From the NCBI GenBank assembly GCA_902622245.1, contig CACNPC010000001.1:124001-188000 (forward strand): DNA of 64,000 nt, written 5' to 3'. Positions 1-9,215 of the stretch are shown here, in pieces. Below the pieces are notes generated by a model. The model was not told the DNA's origin. It made no database searches and saw only the letters and a list, made by a program, of their open reading frames with translations. The position numbers and the translations under genes were made by a program. Origin of the DNA: an uncultured Pelagibacteraceae bacterium (GTDB lineage Bacteria > Pseudomonadota > Alphaproteobacteria > Pelagibacterales > Pelagibacteraceae). The number at the start of each line of letters is the position of its first letter. Position 1 is the first letter of the stretch.

Positions 1-512
1 TCTATTTCACAAAAGTCTTTTAAAAGTTTAACTTTATCTAAATCACTTTCATTACTTTTTACTATTTCCAGTAAATCCATGTATCTAACAGGATTAAAGA
101 AGTGGGTTATGCAGAAATCTTTTTTGTCTTGATCAGATAATTTTTCTGATAGAACACTTATTGGAATAGATGAAGTATTAGATGAAACAACAGATTCTTT
201 TTTTCTATGTTTAAAAATTTTTTCATAGATATTATGTTTTATATCAATTCTTTCTACAACAGCTTCTACAATCCAATCTGCATTCGAAACTACATCAAAG
301 TTTTCTTCAATGTTTCCTACATGTATATTATCTAATTTTGATTTATCTATTAATAAAGGAGGTCTAGATTTTCCTATTCTCTCTTTAGCCTTTTGACTAA
401 TTTCTGTAGTTAAATCCAACAAAGTGACAGGAACATTTGCGTTACACAAATGTGCAGCTATGCCGCTACCCATTGTTCCAGAACCAATTACAACTACATT
501 ATTTATTTTCAT
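1..512 (-). CDS. 3-hydroxyacyl-CoA dehydrogenase (FadB-type), N-terminal part
   Basis: This is the N-terminal part, about 170 residues, of an NAD-dependent L-3-hydroxyacyl-CoA dehydrogenase; it runs off the left edge of the window. The start is the ATG at 512. A dinucleotide-binding loop VIGSGTMGSG lies at residues 9-18. A HFFNP motif at about residues 141-145 carries the His expected in the active site of this family. The family oxidises 3-hydroxyacyl-CoA to 3-ketoacyl-CoA in beta-oxidation. With the NAD domain at the very N-terminus, the complete protein could be a single-domain enzyme or a dehydrogenase-hydratase fusion; the window cannot decide. It follows the peptide ABC genes on the same strand after a 57-base gap. 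Confidence 0.85.
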   Translation of the reverse strand, partial: MKINNVVVIGSGTMGSGIAAHLCNANVPVTLLDLTTEISQKAKERIGKSRPPLLIDKSKLDNIHVGNIEENFDVVSNADWIVEAVVERIDIKHNIYEKIFKHRKKESVVSSNTSSIPISVLSEKLSDQDKKDFCITHFFNPVRYMDLLEIVKSNESDLDKVKLLKDFCEI

Positions 513-569
513 AAAGAAGATTTCTTATATTAAATTGAGACTGAGTAGGAAATAAAATAAATGTCATAA

Positions 570-2597
570 CTACTGTTGTAAACTTGCTAATTCTTCAATA
601 TTAATATGACACCTAATAGCGTTACCATTTTCACCTATTTGCCATGGTGGAACCTCTGAATTACAAATATTACCTATTTTCCTGGGGCATCTTCCTTGAA
701 AAGAACAACCTTTCTCAGGGGGTTTTTCCTCTACTACATCCTCAGCTACTAATTTTGGTTTTATATCTGGATCTGGTTCCAAAACAGCACCTAATAATAC
801 TTCGGTATAAGGATGTGATGGAAATTTGTAGACATTTTGAGAAGGACCAATTTCACATAATCTTCCTTGATATAAAACTGCAACTCTGTCACTAATTGCT
901 CTAACAACAGCCAAATCATGAGAAACAAATACGTAAGTTGTTCCTAGATCTTCTTTCAATTGTTGTAATAAGTTTAAAACAGCCGCTTGAACCGAAACAT
1001 CTAAAGCAGATGTAACCTCATCGCACAAAATTATATCCGGCTTAGCAGCAAATGCTCTTGCAACTGCAACTCTTTGTTTCTCGCCACCTGATAATTGTCT
1101 AGGGTATCTTGACATATAAAACTTTCCTAACCTAACTTTTTTTAGTAATTCGATAATATTTTTTTTTAATTCTTCTCCTGATAAATTAAAATACAACTTT
1201 AAAGGTTGAGAAAGTATTTGCTCAACTGTGTGGTTGGGATTTAATGACTCGTCTGGATTTTGAAATATAAGTTGTATTGCTCGAAGATCATTTGGATTTC
1301 TCATTTTTAAATCAGAAGATAATATACGATCATTTTCAAATTTAATTTGACCATCTTTTGTTTTGAGTAACCCAGCAATTGATTTTAGGATAGTAGACTT
1401 GCCACTTCCAGATTCTCCAACTAGGGCAATAGTCTCTCCTTTTTTTATATCTATATTTATATCTTTAACTGTTGGGTTTTGATCAGAGATTTTGTCAAAT
1501 AATTGATCAAAAAATTTCTGCTTTGCATAACTTATTGAAACATCCTTTAATTTTAAAACTTCTATTGCTTCACTATTATTTGATTTTTTTGTTATTGAAG
1601 TTTGTAAATTATTATTTTGGTTTATTAATTCTTTATGATTAAAACATCTGACATTTGTATCTAATTCTTTAATATGTTCTAGATCTGGTGAATTTTTTTT
1701 ACAATGATCAGTTGCTAAGTTACATCTATCATAAAAACTACAACCTTCATTTATGCTTCCAGGTTGAGGTTGGCTTCCTGGCATAGAAGATGGAAGTCCA
1801 TCTAGTGAAAGTTTAGGTATCGATTTTAATAATCCATAAGTATAAGGATGAATAGGTTCTTTTAATATTTTTCTTGCTGGTCCTTCTAAAACAATTTCTC
1901 CCGCATACATTACAACTATTCTATCACTGACTTGTGCTATAGCCCCAAGGTCATGACTAACATAGATCATAGATGTTCCGGTATCTTTTGCTATAAATCT
2001 TAATAGTTCTAATACATGTGCTTGTGTTGTAACATCTAATCCAGTTGTTGGTTCATCTAATAAAAGTAAATCTGGTTTTCCAGCCAATGCCATTGCAACG
2101 GCCACTCTCTGTTGCTGCCCTCCAGAAAGCTCGTGTGGATAACGAAAAGCCATAGTTTCAGGTGAAGGAAGTCTAACTTTATTTAGTAACTCTGAAATTT
2201 TTTTATCTCTCTCTGTTTTTTTTAAATCTGTATGTAATCTTAATGCTTCATCAATTTGGTATCCAATTTTTAAATTCGGTGTTAAAGCTTGTCCTGCATT
2301 TTGAGGTATCATAGCTATTTTTCTACCTCTAATTTTTTCCAGCTGTCTACTGCTCATCTTCAATAAATCCTCAGATTTAAAGAGGCATTCACCCTTAAGA
2401 GGAAATAAGCCTTGTTTTATATAGCCCATCATAGCAAGTGCTAATGTGCTTTTTCCAGAACCTGACTCCCCCACGATCCCTACAGTCTCTCCTTTTTTTA
2501 TATTCGTTGAAACATTTCTAAGTATTGAAATTTGTTTGCCCTTCTGACTGTTAAATCCAATTGATAAATTTTTAACGCTTTCAATTATTTCATTCAT
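570..2597 (-). CDS. Dipeptide/oligopeptide ABC transporter, fused double ATPase (DppD-DppF type)
   Basis: One 675-residue protein carries both ATPase domains of a peptide-type importer and energises the permeases encoded just upstream. Domain 1 has Walker A at 43-51, signature LSGGQQQR at 157-164 and Walker B ending in DE at 181-182. Domain 2 has Walker A at 394-402, signature LSGGEKQR at 502-509 and Walker B ending in DE at 526-527. Each domain is followed by the oligo_HPY-type tail with four cysteines (286, 292, 299, 318 and 631, 637, 645, 663). In many bacteria the two halves are separate genes. The start directly abuts the DppC-like stop, which indicates an operon. Substrate cannot be read from the sequence; peptides are the family default. 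Confidence 0.93.
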   Translation of the reverse strand: MNEIIESVKNLSIGFNSQKGKQISILRNVSTNIKKGETVGIVGESGSGKSTLALAMMGYIKQGLFPLKGECLFKSEDLLKMSSRQLEKIRGRKIAMIPQNAGQALTPNLKIGYQIDEALRLHTDLKKTERDKKISELLNKVRLPSPETMAFRYPHELSGGQQQRVAVAMALAGKPDLLLLDEPTTGLDVTTQAHVLELLRFIAKDTGTSMIYVSHDLGAIAQVSDRIVVMYAGEIVLEGPARKILKEPIHPYTYGLLKSIPKLSLDGLPSSMPGSQPQPGSINEGCSFYDRCNLATDHCKKNSPDLEHIKELDTNVRCFNHKELINQNNNLQTSITKKSNNSEAIEVLKLKDVSISYAKQKFFDQLFDKISDQNPTVKDINIDIKKGETIALVGESGSGKSTILKSIAGLLKTKDGQIKFENDRILSSDLKMRNPNDLRAIQLIFQNPDESLNPNHTVEQILSQPLKLYFNLSGEELKKNIIELLKKVRLGKFYMSRYPRQLSGGEKQRVAVARAFAAKPDIILCDEVTSALDVSVQAAVLNLLQQLKEDLGTTYVFVSHDLAVVRAISDRVAVLYQGRLCEIGPSQNVYKFPSHPYTEVLLGAVLEPDPDIKPKLVAEDVVEEKPPEKGCSFQGRCPRKIGNICNSEVPPWQIGENGNAIRCHINIEELASLQQ

Positions 2598-3491
2598 TTA
2601 AACAGGTGCCTTTGTTGAACGATCAATTCCTAAAGCTTTTGCAAATGCATCAGCCGTTAAATTTATTCCAATTATTAATGAACTTAATCCTACTATCGGA
2701 GCAATTACAGACCAATATGCAAACGACATCAATCCTCTAGCATTGGAGATCATTAAGCCCCAATCGGGTGTTGGAGGACTTACACCAAAACCTAAGAATG
2801 ACAATGAGCTAAATCCTAATAACATCCAAGACCATCTCATTGCTCCTTCTACTAATATAGCGTCTCTAACATTTGGAATAATTTCATTCCATATAATAGA
2901 CAAATTGCTATGACCTCGAGCTCTAGCTGAAACTATAAAGTCTTTAGCAATAACATCGTGAGTGGCAGCTCTAGCAACTCTTACTATTCCTTTACCATAA
3001 AAAAAACCTAGTGCAGGAATTAAAACCTCTGTTGATGTTCCTAAAAGAGATACAATTAATAGCATTGCAAGTATCCAAGGAATAGAAAGAAACGCATCAA
3101 CAACTCTCATTACAACATCGTCAATTTTACCTCCAACTAAACCACAAAAAATTCCAAGTAAACCTCCCCACAGAAGAGCTATAAGTGATCCAAAGAAAGT
3201 TACCGTAAGAGCTGTTCTCCCTCCAAGTATTGTTCTTGTGAAAACATCTCTACCCAAGCTATCTGTTCCAAACCAATGCTCGGCCGAAGGTGCAAGTAAC
3301 ATGGTATTTGGGCTAATTGCTTTATAATCGTATGGCGCAATGTAAGGGCTTATTAATGCTAAGACGACATGAAATAAAACAATGGTAAGTCCAATTAATC
3401 CAGAAGGCTTGGAGGCCATAGTTTTTAAAATCTCAAAAGCCTTTTCTAGCTTATTTTTTTGTTTATTTTCTGTAATTAAATTACTCTCCAT
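2598..3491 (-). CDS. dppC: Dipeptide/oligopeptide ABC transporter permease (DppC type)
   Basis: Inner-membrane permease of 297 residues. An N-terminal membrane segment at about 35-55 is followed by a periplasmic stretch containing the typical GTDSLGRDVFTR motif at about 95-106. Then come the core helices with the cytoplasmic EAA-type loop around 190-220 (SARARGHSNLSIIW). It would pair with the DppB-like permease and the double ATPase. The start lies one base after the DppB-like stop, so the genes are cotranscribed. Length and domain order are normal. Family confidence is high; dipeptide specificity is only by homology. Confidence 0.92.
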   Translation of the reverse strand: MESNLITENKQKNKLEKAFEILKTMASKPSGLIGLTIVLFHVVLALISPYIAPYDYKAISPNTMLLAPSAEHWFGTDSLGRDVFTRTILGGRTALTVTFFGSLIALLWGGLLGIFCGLVGGKIDDVVMRVVDAFLSIPWILAMLLIVSLLGTSTEVLIPALGFFYGKGIVRVARAATHDVIAKDFIVSARARGHSNLSIIWNEIIPNVRDAILVEGAMRWSWMLLGFSSLSFLGFGVSPPTPDWGLMISNARGLMSFAYWSVIAPIVGLSSLIIGINLTADAFAKALGIDRSTKAPV

Positions 3492-3492
3492 A

Positions 3493-4449
3493 TTATTTTC
3501 TTATCTGTAAACTTTTTAATCTTGGATTAAGCATAAGTGTCATTAAATCTGCTATTAAGTTTATTCCCACATAGATAGATGCCAATATTATTGCTAATGC
3601 TTGAACAACAGGTAAATCTCTATTTGATATAGACTCAATTACCAGTCTGCCTAAACCTGGATAATTAAAGACAACTTCTGTAACAACAACACCACCTAAC
3701 AACCAAGCAATTGTTAACGCTACTACATTTATTGCTGGTAATAATGCATTTGGCAATACATGTCTAAATACCATTTTCCAATATGGAACACCTTTTAAAA
3801 TTGCCATTTGTACATAATCACTAGCCATTACTTGAATTACACTTGAACGTACCATTCTTGCCATGTGCGCAGTCATAATCATTGAAATTGCAACAACAGG
3901 TAAAATTATATTTGAGAGTAATTCATAAAAAGTTGCATCTGATGGTATAATCACAATGCCTGGTAGCCAACCAAGCCAAATTGCAACAATTAAAATAAGC
4001 AAAGTAGCACTAATAAACTCAGGAATAGTCATTGAAAAAATTGTGATAGTAGAGATCATAATATCCGGGAGCTTATCTCTCCAAAGAGCAGTTATTATTC
4101 CTAATACGATTGCTAAAGGAATTCCTATAAGTATTGAAACAGAGGCTAAAACTAAAGAGTTTTTAACTCTTGGACCTAGTACTTCATTAATTGGCATTTC
4201 TCCACTTAAAGAGTAACCAAAATCACCTCTTATAACATTTGATGCCCAGTCTAAGTATCTTTCATAAGCAGGAACATCTAGACCAAGTCTTTTTATGCAA
4301 GCATCAAGAGCTGCTCCATAAGCTTCTCTTTCTAAATATGTTGTGCATGCATCCCCAGGTAAAACTTCAACACCTACAAATGTAATCAATGAAACTATAA
4401 ATAAAGTGATAAGCCCTAGTCCAATTCTTTTTAAAATTAATAAAAGCAT
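3493..4449 (-). CDS. dppB: Dipeptide/oligopeptide ABC transporter permease (DppB type)
   Basis: Inner-membrane permease of 318 residues with about six hydrophobic segments. The first begins at residue 5, followed by the periplasmic LPGDAC region and a Y-x-G-DFGYSLSG segment typical of DppB/OppB. The EAA-type loop appears near residues 205-225 (YVQMAILKGVPYWKMVF). It partners the DppC-like subunit. It lies downstream of the binding-protein gene but is separated from it by a terminator-like hairpin at 4499-4522, so it is probably expressed at a lower level than the binding protein. Confidence 0.92.
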   Translation of the reverse strand: MLLLILKRIGLGLITLFIVSLITFVGVEVLPGDACTTYLEREAYGAALDACIKRLGLDVPAYERYLDWASNVIRGDFGYSLSGEMPINEVLGPRVKNSLVLASVSILIGIPLAIVLGIITALWRDKLPDIMISTITIFSMTIPEFISATLLILIVAIWLGWLPGIVIIPSDATFYELLSNIILPVVAISMIMTAHMARMVRSSVIQVMASDYVQMAILKGVPYWKMVFRHVLPNALLPAINVVALTIAWLLGGVVVTEVVFNYPGLGRLVIESISNRDLPVVQALAIILASIYVGINLIADLMTLMLNPRLKSLQIRK

Positions 4450-4498
4450 AAGATTAACTAGAACTTTTTAACAAAAATAAATTAAATAGAAATAAAAT

Positions 4499-4522
4499 AA
4501 AGGCCGCTTATATGCGGCCTTT
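4499..4522 (-). terminator. Strong hairpin between binding-protein and permease genes
   Basis: A 9-bp perfect stem (AAAGGCCGC / GCGGCCTTT) with a six-base loop. On the minus strand it is followed by a T-rich tract. It lies 12 bases after the stop of the family-5 binding protein and 49 bases before dppB. It has the form of an intrinsic terminator. Because the permease genes follow on the same strand, it could act as a partial terminator or an mRNA-stabilising structure. Confidence 0.8.
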
Positions 4523-4534
4523 ATCTAAATACTT

Positions 4535-6022
4535 TTAGTCAACTTTAACTTTGTGCCACTGTATAGAAAAGTGATCTACAGCATCAAGGTTTTTAACTTT
4601 TGATGAAGTTACTACTAGTCTAGATACGTGGTATGGGATCATTGTTCCACTTTGTTCCCATAAAGTCATTTGAGCATTTTGATATGCTTTTTTTCTTTTA
4701 TTGAAATCCAACTCACTTCTAGCATCAGCTAAATTTTTATCAAAGTCAGCATTTTTGAAATAAGACTCATTCCATTTTGCTCCACTATGATATGCTTCAT
4801 GTAAGATTGTGTCTGCTGGTCTTTGGTTCCAACGTGTCATTGAAACTGGCTTTTTCATCCAGACTTCATTCCAATAACCTTTGGATGGTACCATCTCAAT
4901 ATTAACTTTAATTCCTGCTTTTGCAACTTGTTGCTGAACAACTTCTGCAATCGTAGGCCAAGTTGGTTCTAAAGTCGCTGGGTAAACAGTCAATTCAATT
5001 CCATTTGGAAATCCTGCTTCTCTTAGTAAATTTTTTGCTTTACTGATATTTTGAGGACAATCCATTTGTAAACGATATTGATCAGAAGGCATTACAGGTG
5101 TATCACAAGATACAGTTGCTGCACCACCCATCACTAAGTCTACAAGTTCTTGTCTATCAACTGCTAACCTAAAAGCTTTTCTTACTTTAGGATTATCAAA
5201 TGGAGCAGTATCAGTTCTCATAACCACACCTCTCCAGTTTCCAGTTGGAATTACAGTTGTTGTAAATTTAGAATTACTGTCAAATATCTTTTTTTGATTG
5301 AAAGGTACATATCTATTCATATCAATTTGACCAGTTAAAAGAGCTTGAATTCTTGCTTGAGCATCTGGGATCGCAATGACATGAACTTCTGCAACTCCTG
5401 GTGCACCTTCCCAATATTCTGGGTTAGCTTTTAGAATTGTAGTTCCTTCTGGATCAAATTTATCAACCATGAATGGTCCAGTACCAACTCCAGTTTGTCC
5501 TATAGTATCTCCTGATCCTTCAGGTATCATTCTTAATCTGTAGTCAGTTAATAATAACGGAAAGTCAGCAAATGAAGTTGATAACTTCATTTTAACTGTA
5601 TGCTGATCAATTACCTCGATATCTTCAACTACATTTAAACTTTTTCTAACTGGAGATCCGATATCAGGATCTTTAGCTCTCATTAGAGAATATTTTACAT
5701 CTGGAGCATCAAATGCTGATCCATCATGAAAATATATTCCTTTTCTTAAATTAAATGTCCATTCAGTTGCATCAGAATTAGCACTCCAATCTGTTGATAA
5801 TGAAGGTGATGGAACACCGTTCATATCAGGTCTTACTAATCTATTTTGTGTTTTGATGACAACTTGAAATAAACGCCCTTTTGTTATGGCATCTAAGTTA
5901 GTATCTTTTCCAAATCCAAGATCATGTGATACTTTAAATACTCCACTTGATGCATTGGCAATAGAAAAAGATAATATCAGTGACATAAAAGTCGCTGAAA
6001 AAACTTTAAGTATGTATTTCAT
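4535..6022 (-). CDS. dppA: Peptide-type ABC transporter substrate-binding protein (SBP family 5)
   Basis: Periplasmic solute-binding protein of 495 residues. A signal peptide covers about residues 1-25 (basic start, hydrophobic core, cleavage near NAS-S). The mature part resembles family 5 (DppA/OppA/NikA), with the characteristic TEWTFNLRKGIYFHDGSAF segment near 85-105. The start has a good ribosome-binding site (GAGGAAA). It is the first gene of the operon and is divergent from the 6164 gene across 141 bases. Family 5 binds peptides but also nickel, opines and other ligands. The ligand here is unknown, so a role supplying the divergent catabolic operon is possible but unproven. Confidence 0.92.
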   Translation of the reverse strand: MKYILKVFSATFMSLILSFSIANASSGVFKVSHDLGFGKDTNLDAITKGRLFQVVIKTQNRLVRPDMNGVPSPSLSTDWSANSDATEWTFNLRKGIYFHDGSAFDAPDVKYSLMRAKDPDIGSPVRKSLNVVEDIEVIDQHTVKMKLSTSFADFPLLLTDYRLRMIPEGSGDTIGQTGVGTGPFMVDKFDPEGTTILKANPEYWEGAPGVAEVHVIAIPDAQARIQALLTGQIDMNRYVPFNQKKIFDSNSKFTTTVIPTGNWRGVVMRTDTAPFDNPKVRKAFRLAVDRQELVDLVMGGAATVSCDTPVMPSDQYRLQMDCPQNISKAKNLLREAGFPNGIELTVYPATLEPTWPTIAEVVQQQVAKAGIKVNIEMVPSKGYWNEVWMKKPVSMTRWNQRPADTILHEAYHSGAKWNESYFKNADFDKNLADARSELDFNKRKKAYQNAQMTLWEQSGTMIPYHVSRLVVTSSKVKNLDAVDHFSIQWHKVKVD

Positions 6023-6163
6023 AAGTTTCCTCTTTTTCTTTCGTTGTTTAAATAATCAAAAAGATAACAATTCCAGAACTAGATAACAACATGCAAAATG
6101 TAGTGATTCATCTACTAATTGAATAGATATTTTAATTAATATACACTTTTTCTAAATTTATAA

Positions 6164-7387
6164 ATGCAAAACGAATTAAACAAAGTCAGATTTTCTGTAA
6201 AACCTTTAAAATCCAATGATAATAAAGTTGTTGAGCTTGCACGAACTGTCGGGATACATCCTCTAGCATATCAAGAACTTCCCTATGATCCTGAGTATTC
6301 ATTTTATGCAGGAAGATTAAATCCAGAAGTACTTTCACATGCTACTGCTGATGAAATGTATTGGAAAGTAAGAAAAGAGGTAATTTTTCGTCATACTGGT
6401 GAACATCCATATGAAATATCTGGTCCTGATGCAGAAAAACTTTTACAAAAAATATTCACAAGAGATATCTCAAAAGTAAAAGTAGGAAGATGCTCATACC
6501 AATTTGCTTGTTACAATGATGGAGGTATGCTGACAGACGGAGTTTTGCTAAAACTTGAAGAAAATAAATTTTGGTTTGTTCAAGCTGATGGAGATCTTTT
6601 TTCATGGTACAAAGCTCACACTGATAATCTTAATGTAAAAATTTCTGACCCAGATGTTTGGGTTAGTCAAATTCAGGGGCCAAAATCTATGGATCTTTTA
6701 AAAGTTTTAAGTAAAGAGACTTTTCCTGATAATTGGAAATATTTTGATTGGAAAGAAGTTACTATACTAAATGAAAAAGTAATCATAAGTAGATCAGGAT
6801 TTAGTAATGAACTTGGTTGGGAAATTTATTTTAGAAAAAATAATAATACTGAAAAAGTTGGAGATTACATTCTTGAAGAAGGAAAAAAAATGGGAATGAT
6901 ACTCACAGGTACTCCTGGTTTCAGATGTAAAAGAATAGAATCTGGATTATTGTCAGCTGGGCAAGACTTTAATCATGAAACAAATCCATATGATGTTGGT
7001 TTGGGTAAATATGTCGATTTAAAAAAAAATTATTTTATTGGAAAAGCGGCATTGATGACTGCTGATAAAGAAAAAAGATGTTGGGGAATACGGGTAGAAA
7101 ATGGAACAGGTTTAAAAGGAACTTACATAAAATTCAATAATGAAATAATTGGAAAAATTACATCAAGTACTTGGTCGCCTTTTCAAAAATGTGGTGTTGG
7201 AATAGTTTTAATGAATTCTACAAAACATAAACCTGGATTAATAGTGGATGTTAATTGTAATGATAATAAAATTCATAAAGGTGAAATATGCACCTTGCCA
7301 ATGTATGACTTTAAAAATGAAATTGTAAGAGGTTTAAAAATCGATATTCCAACAGGTCCTTCTCCGTGGTCAGGAATAAAAAAATAA
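6164..7387 (+). CDS. GcvT-fold aminomethyltransferase-like / demethylase-like protein
   Basis: A 407-residue member of the GcvT/DmdA folate-dependent superfamily. Recognisable elements are the ISGPDA strand near 85-90, the NDGGMLTDGVLL loop with Asp at about 125 where GcvT carries its catalytic Asp, QGPKS near 170, and an SRSGFSNELGWEIYF segment. GcvT enzymes transfer a one-carbon group from an aminomethyl donor to tetrahydrofolate; relatives demethylate DMSP, sarcosine or dimethylglycine. The N-terminus is about 60 residues longer than the core. It is the first gene of the operon, and the next gene overlaps it by 22 bases. It is a second GcvT-fold gene in the same operon as 11296. The substrate is unknown, and glycine-cleavage T protein itself is unlikely because gcvH and gcvP are absent nearby. 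Confidence 0.8.
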   Translation: MQNELNKVRFSVKPLKSNDNKVVELARTVGIHPLAYQELPYDPEYSFYAGRLNPEVLSHATADEMYWKVRKEVIFRHTGEHPYEISGPDAEKLLQKIFTRDISKVKVGRCSYQFACYNDGGMLTDGVLLKLEENKFWFVQADGDLFSWYKAHTDNLNVKISDPDVWVSQIQGPKSMDLLKVLSKETFPDNWKYFDWKEVTILNEKVIISRSGFSNELGWEIYFRKNNNTEKVGDYILEEGKKMGMILTGTPGFRCKRIESGLLSAGQDFNHETNPYDVGLGKYVDLKKNYFIGKAALMTADKEKRCWGIRVENGTGLKGTYIKFNNEIIGKITSSTWSPFQKCGVGIVLMNSTKHKPGLIVDVNCNDNKIHKGEICTLPMYDFKNEIVRGLKIDIPTGPSPWSGIKK

Positions 7388-8061
7388 TAATAGCAATTGG
7401 TGGTGGTGGATTTACACATTCTTCTGATGAAGACTTGGATGAATATGTTATAAATCAAGTTAATAAATCAAATATCAATATCGGTTTTTTACCTACAGCT
7501 AGTAATGATAATCAAGAAAAGACTGATCTTTTTTATAAAAGATTTAAATTACAAAAATTTAAATTATCTCATTTTAATCTCTGTTCAAGTGTGGAAGGTT
7601 TTAATGAATGGATGTTAAGCAAAGATATAATTTATGTAGGGGGTGGCAATACCTCTGAAATGATTAATATTTGGAAGAGACATGATCTTATCAAAGTATT
7701 TAAAGATGCATATGAAAAAGGAATAATTCTAAGTGGAATAAGTGCAGGTGCTGTCTGTTGGTTTGATTGGATATTGTCAGACTCAGTCAATGAAGAGCTA
7801 AGTCCTTTAAAAGGAATAAATTTTTTAGATGGAAGTTGCACACCTCATTCGTCAGATAATAATCGACTTCAACAATTTATTTCAGAAATTAAAGATGGAA
7901 ATTTGCCAGATGGAATAGCTATTGATGATGGTGTAGCTGTGCTTTTTATTGACGGAGTTCCTTCAGAGGTTTATTCTTCGAGAATTAATCATGATGCTTA
8001 TTATGTGACTAAACATGATAAGATTAGTTTAAAAACATATATAAAGAAATTAAATGGATAA
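7366..8061 (+). CDS. Peptidase E-like protein (S51 family)
   Basis: A 231-residue cytoplasmic protein resembling peptidase E/cyanophycinase-type serine hydrolases. It has a GGGNTSEMI segment near residues 86-94 and a nucleophile elbow GISAGA near 123-128 containing the probable catalytic Ser. S51 enzymes cleave Asp-X dipeptides or beta-linked peptides. The start is a GTG inside the end of the previous gene (22-base overlap) and the end overlaps the next start by 8 bases, so it is translationally coupled. In this operon it may release an amino acid or acyl group from a conjugate, but this is inference. Confidence 0.75.
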   Translation: MVRNKKIIIAIGGGGFTHSSDEDLDEYVINQVNKSNINIGFLPTASNDNQEKTDLFYKRFKLQKFKLSHFNLCSSVEGFNEWMLSKDIIYVGGGNTSEMINIWKRHDLIKVFKDAYEKGIILSGISAGAVCWFDWILSDSVNEELSPLKGINFLDGSCTPHSSDNNRLQQFISEIKDGNLPDGIAIDDGVAVLFIDGVPSEVYSSRINHDAYYVTKHDKISLKTYIKKLNG

Positions 8062-9214
8062 TATTAAAGCCAGTAATAAAATTTTTAGCATTGAAGACGC
8101 AAAAAAACTATCAAAGAAAAGATTGCCAAAGCTAGTTTATGATTTTATTGATGGCGCATCAGGAGATGAAAAATTATCAGAAATTAATAGTTTTGCTTTA
8201 GATCAAATACGTCTTGAGCCAAGAGTTCTAAGAAATGTAGAGGAAAGAAAACTAAAAAAAAATATTCTTGGATTTAACTATAACTATCCTTTTGGATTTG
8301 CCCCAATGGGTATGACAAATCTTTCATGGCCAGGTGCAGATTCTATGTTGGCAAAAGAGAGTGCAAGAAATAACATACCAACTTGCGTATCGATGGCTTC
8401 AACAACAACTTTAGAAAAAATGTATGAGCTTTCTGAAGGTCATTCATGGCTTCAACTTTATATTTTTCAGGATGAAGCTTTTGTCATGGAATTGCTCGAT
8501 AGAGCAGAAAAAACTGGTTATGAAGTTGCTATACTTACTGTTGATGTTCCAGTTTTATCTAGGAGAACTAGAGATGATAAAAATGGATTTTCATATCCAT
8601 TTAAAATTGGACCTAAACAATTTTTTGATTTTGCAACTCATCCAGTTTGGTCAATATCTACATTGCTTAATGGAATACCAAAGCCAATGAATTATGAAAC
8701 TTCAAAAAGTGGAAAAGGTATTTTTAAAAGAAAAGAAAGTAGAGGAAAAACAGATTGGGAAGCTCTAAAAAGAGTAAGAAATAAATGGAAAGGTAAATTA
8801 ATTGTAAAAGGTGTCATGTCATCTGATGATGCAATTAAAATTAAAGAAATGGGTGCTGATGCCATACAAGTTTCAAATCACGGAGGTAGACAATTAGATA
8901 GTGCCTCAGCAGCAATAAATATTTTACCTTTTATTAGAGAAGCGGTAGGAAATAATTTTCCAATTATATTTGATAGTGGAATAAGAAGTGGTAGTGATAT
9001 TGTAAGATCATTAGCTTTAGGAGCAGATTTTTCAATGATTGGAAGACCTGTAATGTATGCAATGGGAGCTGATGGAGCTAGCGGGTTAAGAAGAATTGTA
9101 GATATTATTAAAGAAGAAACAAGCACAACGCTAGGTTTGGTTGGATTAAATGATATTAATGAAGTTTCTTCTGATATAATTGAACAGAAACTATTTATGA
9201 ACACAACTTACTAA
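8054..9214 (+). CDS. FMN-dependent 2-hydroxyacid dehydrogenase/oxidase (LldD/glycolate oxidase family)
   Basis: A 386-residue flavoenzyme oxidising an L-2-hydroxyacid to a 2-oxoacid. The family fold is clear: WLQLY near 132-136, the FMN-contacting Lys in IVKGV at about 252, catalytic His 276 and substrate Arg 279 in SNHGGRQLD, and the phosphate-binding FDSGIRSGSD/GRP region after it. Family members include lactate dehydrogenase, glycolate oxidase, mandelate dehydrogenase and lactate oxidase; specificity cannot be assigned. It overlaps the peptidase-like gene by 8 bases and is followed one base later by the ThDP enzyme. That suggests the 2-oxoacid it makes is the substrate of the next enzyme. 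Confidence 0.88.
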   Translation: MDNIKASNKIFSIEDAKKLSKKRLPKLVYDFIDGASGDEKLSEINSFALDQIRLEPRVLRNVEERKLKKNILGFNYNYPFGFAPMGMTNLSWPGADSMLAKESARNNIPTCVSMASTTTLEKMYELSEGHSWLQLYIFQDEAFVMELLDRAEKTGYEVAILTVDVPVLSRRTRDDKNGFSYPFKIGPKQFFDFATHPVWSISTLLNGIPKPMNYETSKSGKGIFKRKESRGKTDWEALKRVRNKWKGKLIVKGVMSSDDAIKIKEMGADAIQVSNHGGRQLDSASAAINILPFIREAVGNNFPIIFDSGIRSGSDIVRSLALGADFSMIGRPVMYAMGADGASGLRRIVDIIKEETSTTLGLVGLNDINEVSSDIIEQKLFMNTTY

Positions 9215-9215
9215 T

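Noticed and set aside
513..569. A 22-codon ORF starting at 567 on the minus strand after the DppDF-type gene
   Set aside because: It is not coupled to the upstream stop, overlaps the start of the FadB-like gene and has no helix or motif; it fits chance.
644..895. Open frame on the plus strand inside the DppDF-type gene
   Set aside because: It is antisense to a clear ATPase with motifs, has no family resemblance and no ribosome-binding site; it is a shadow frame.
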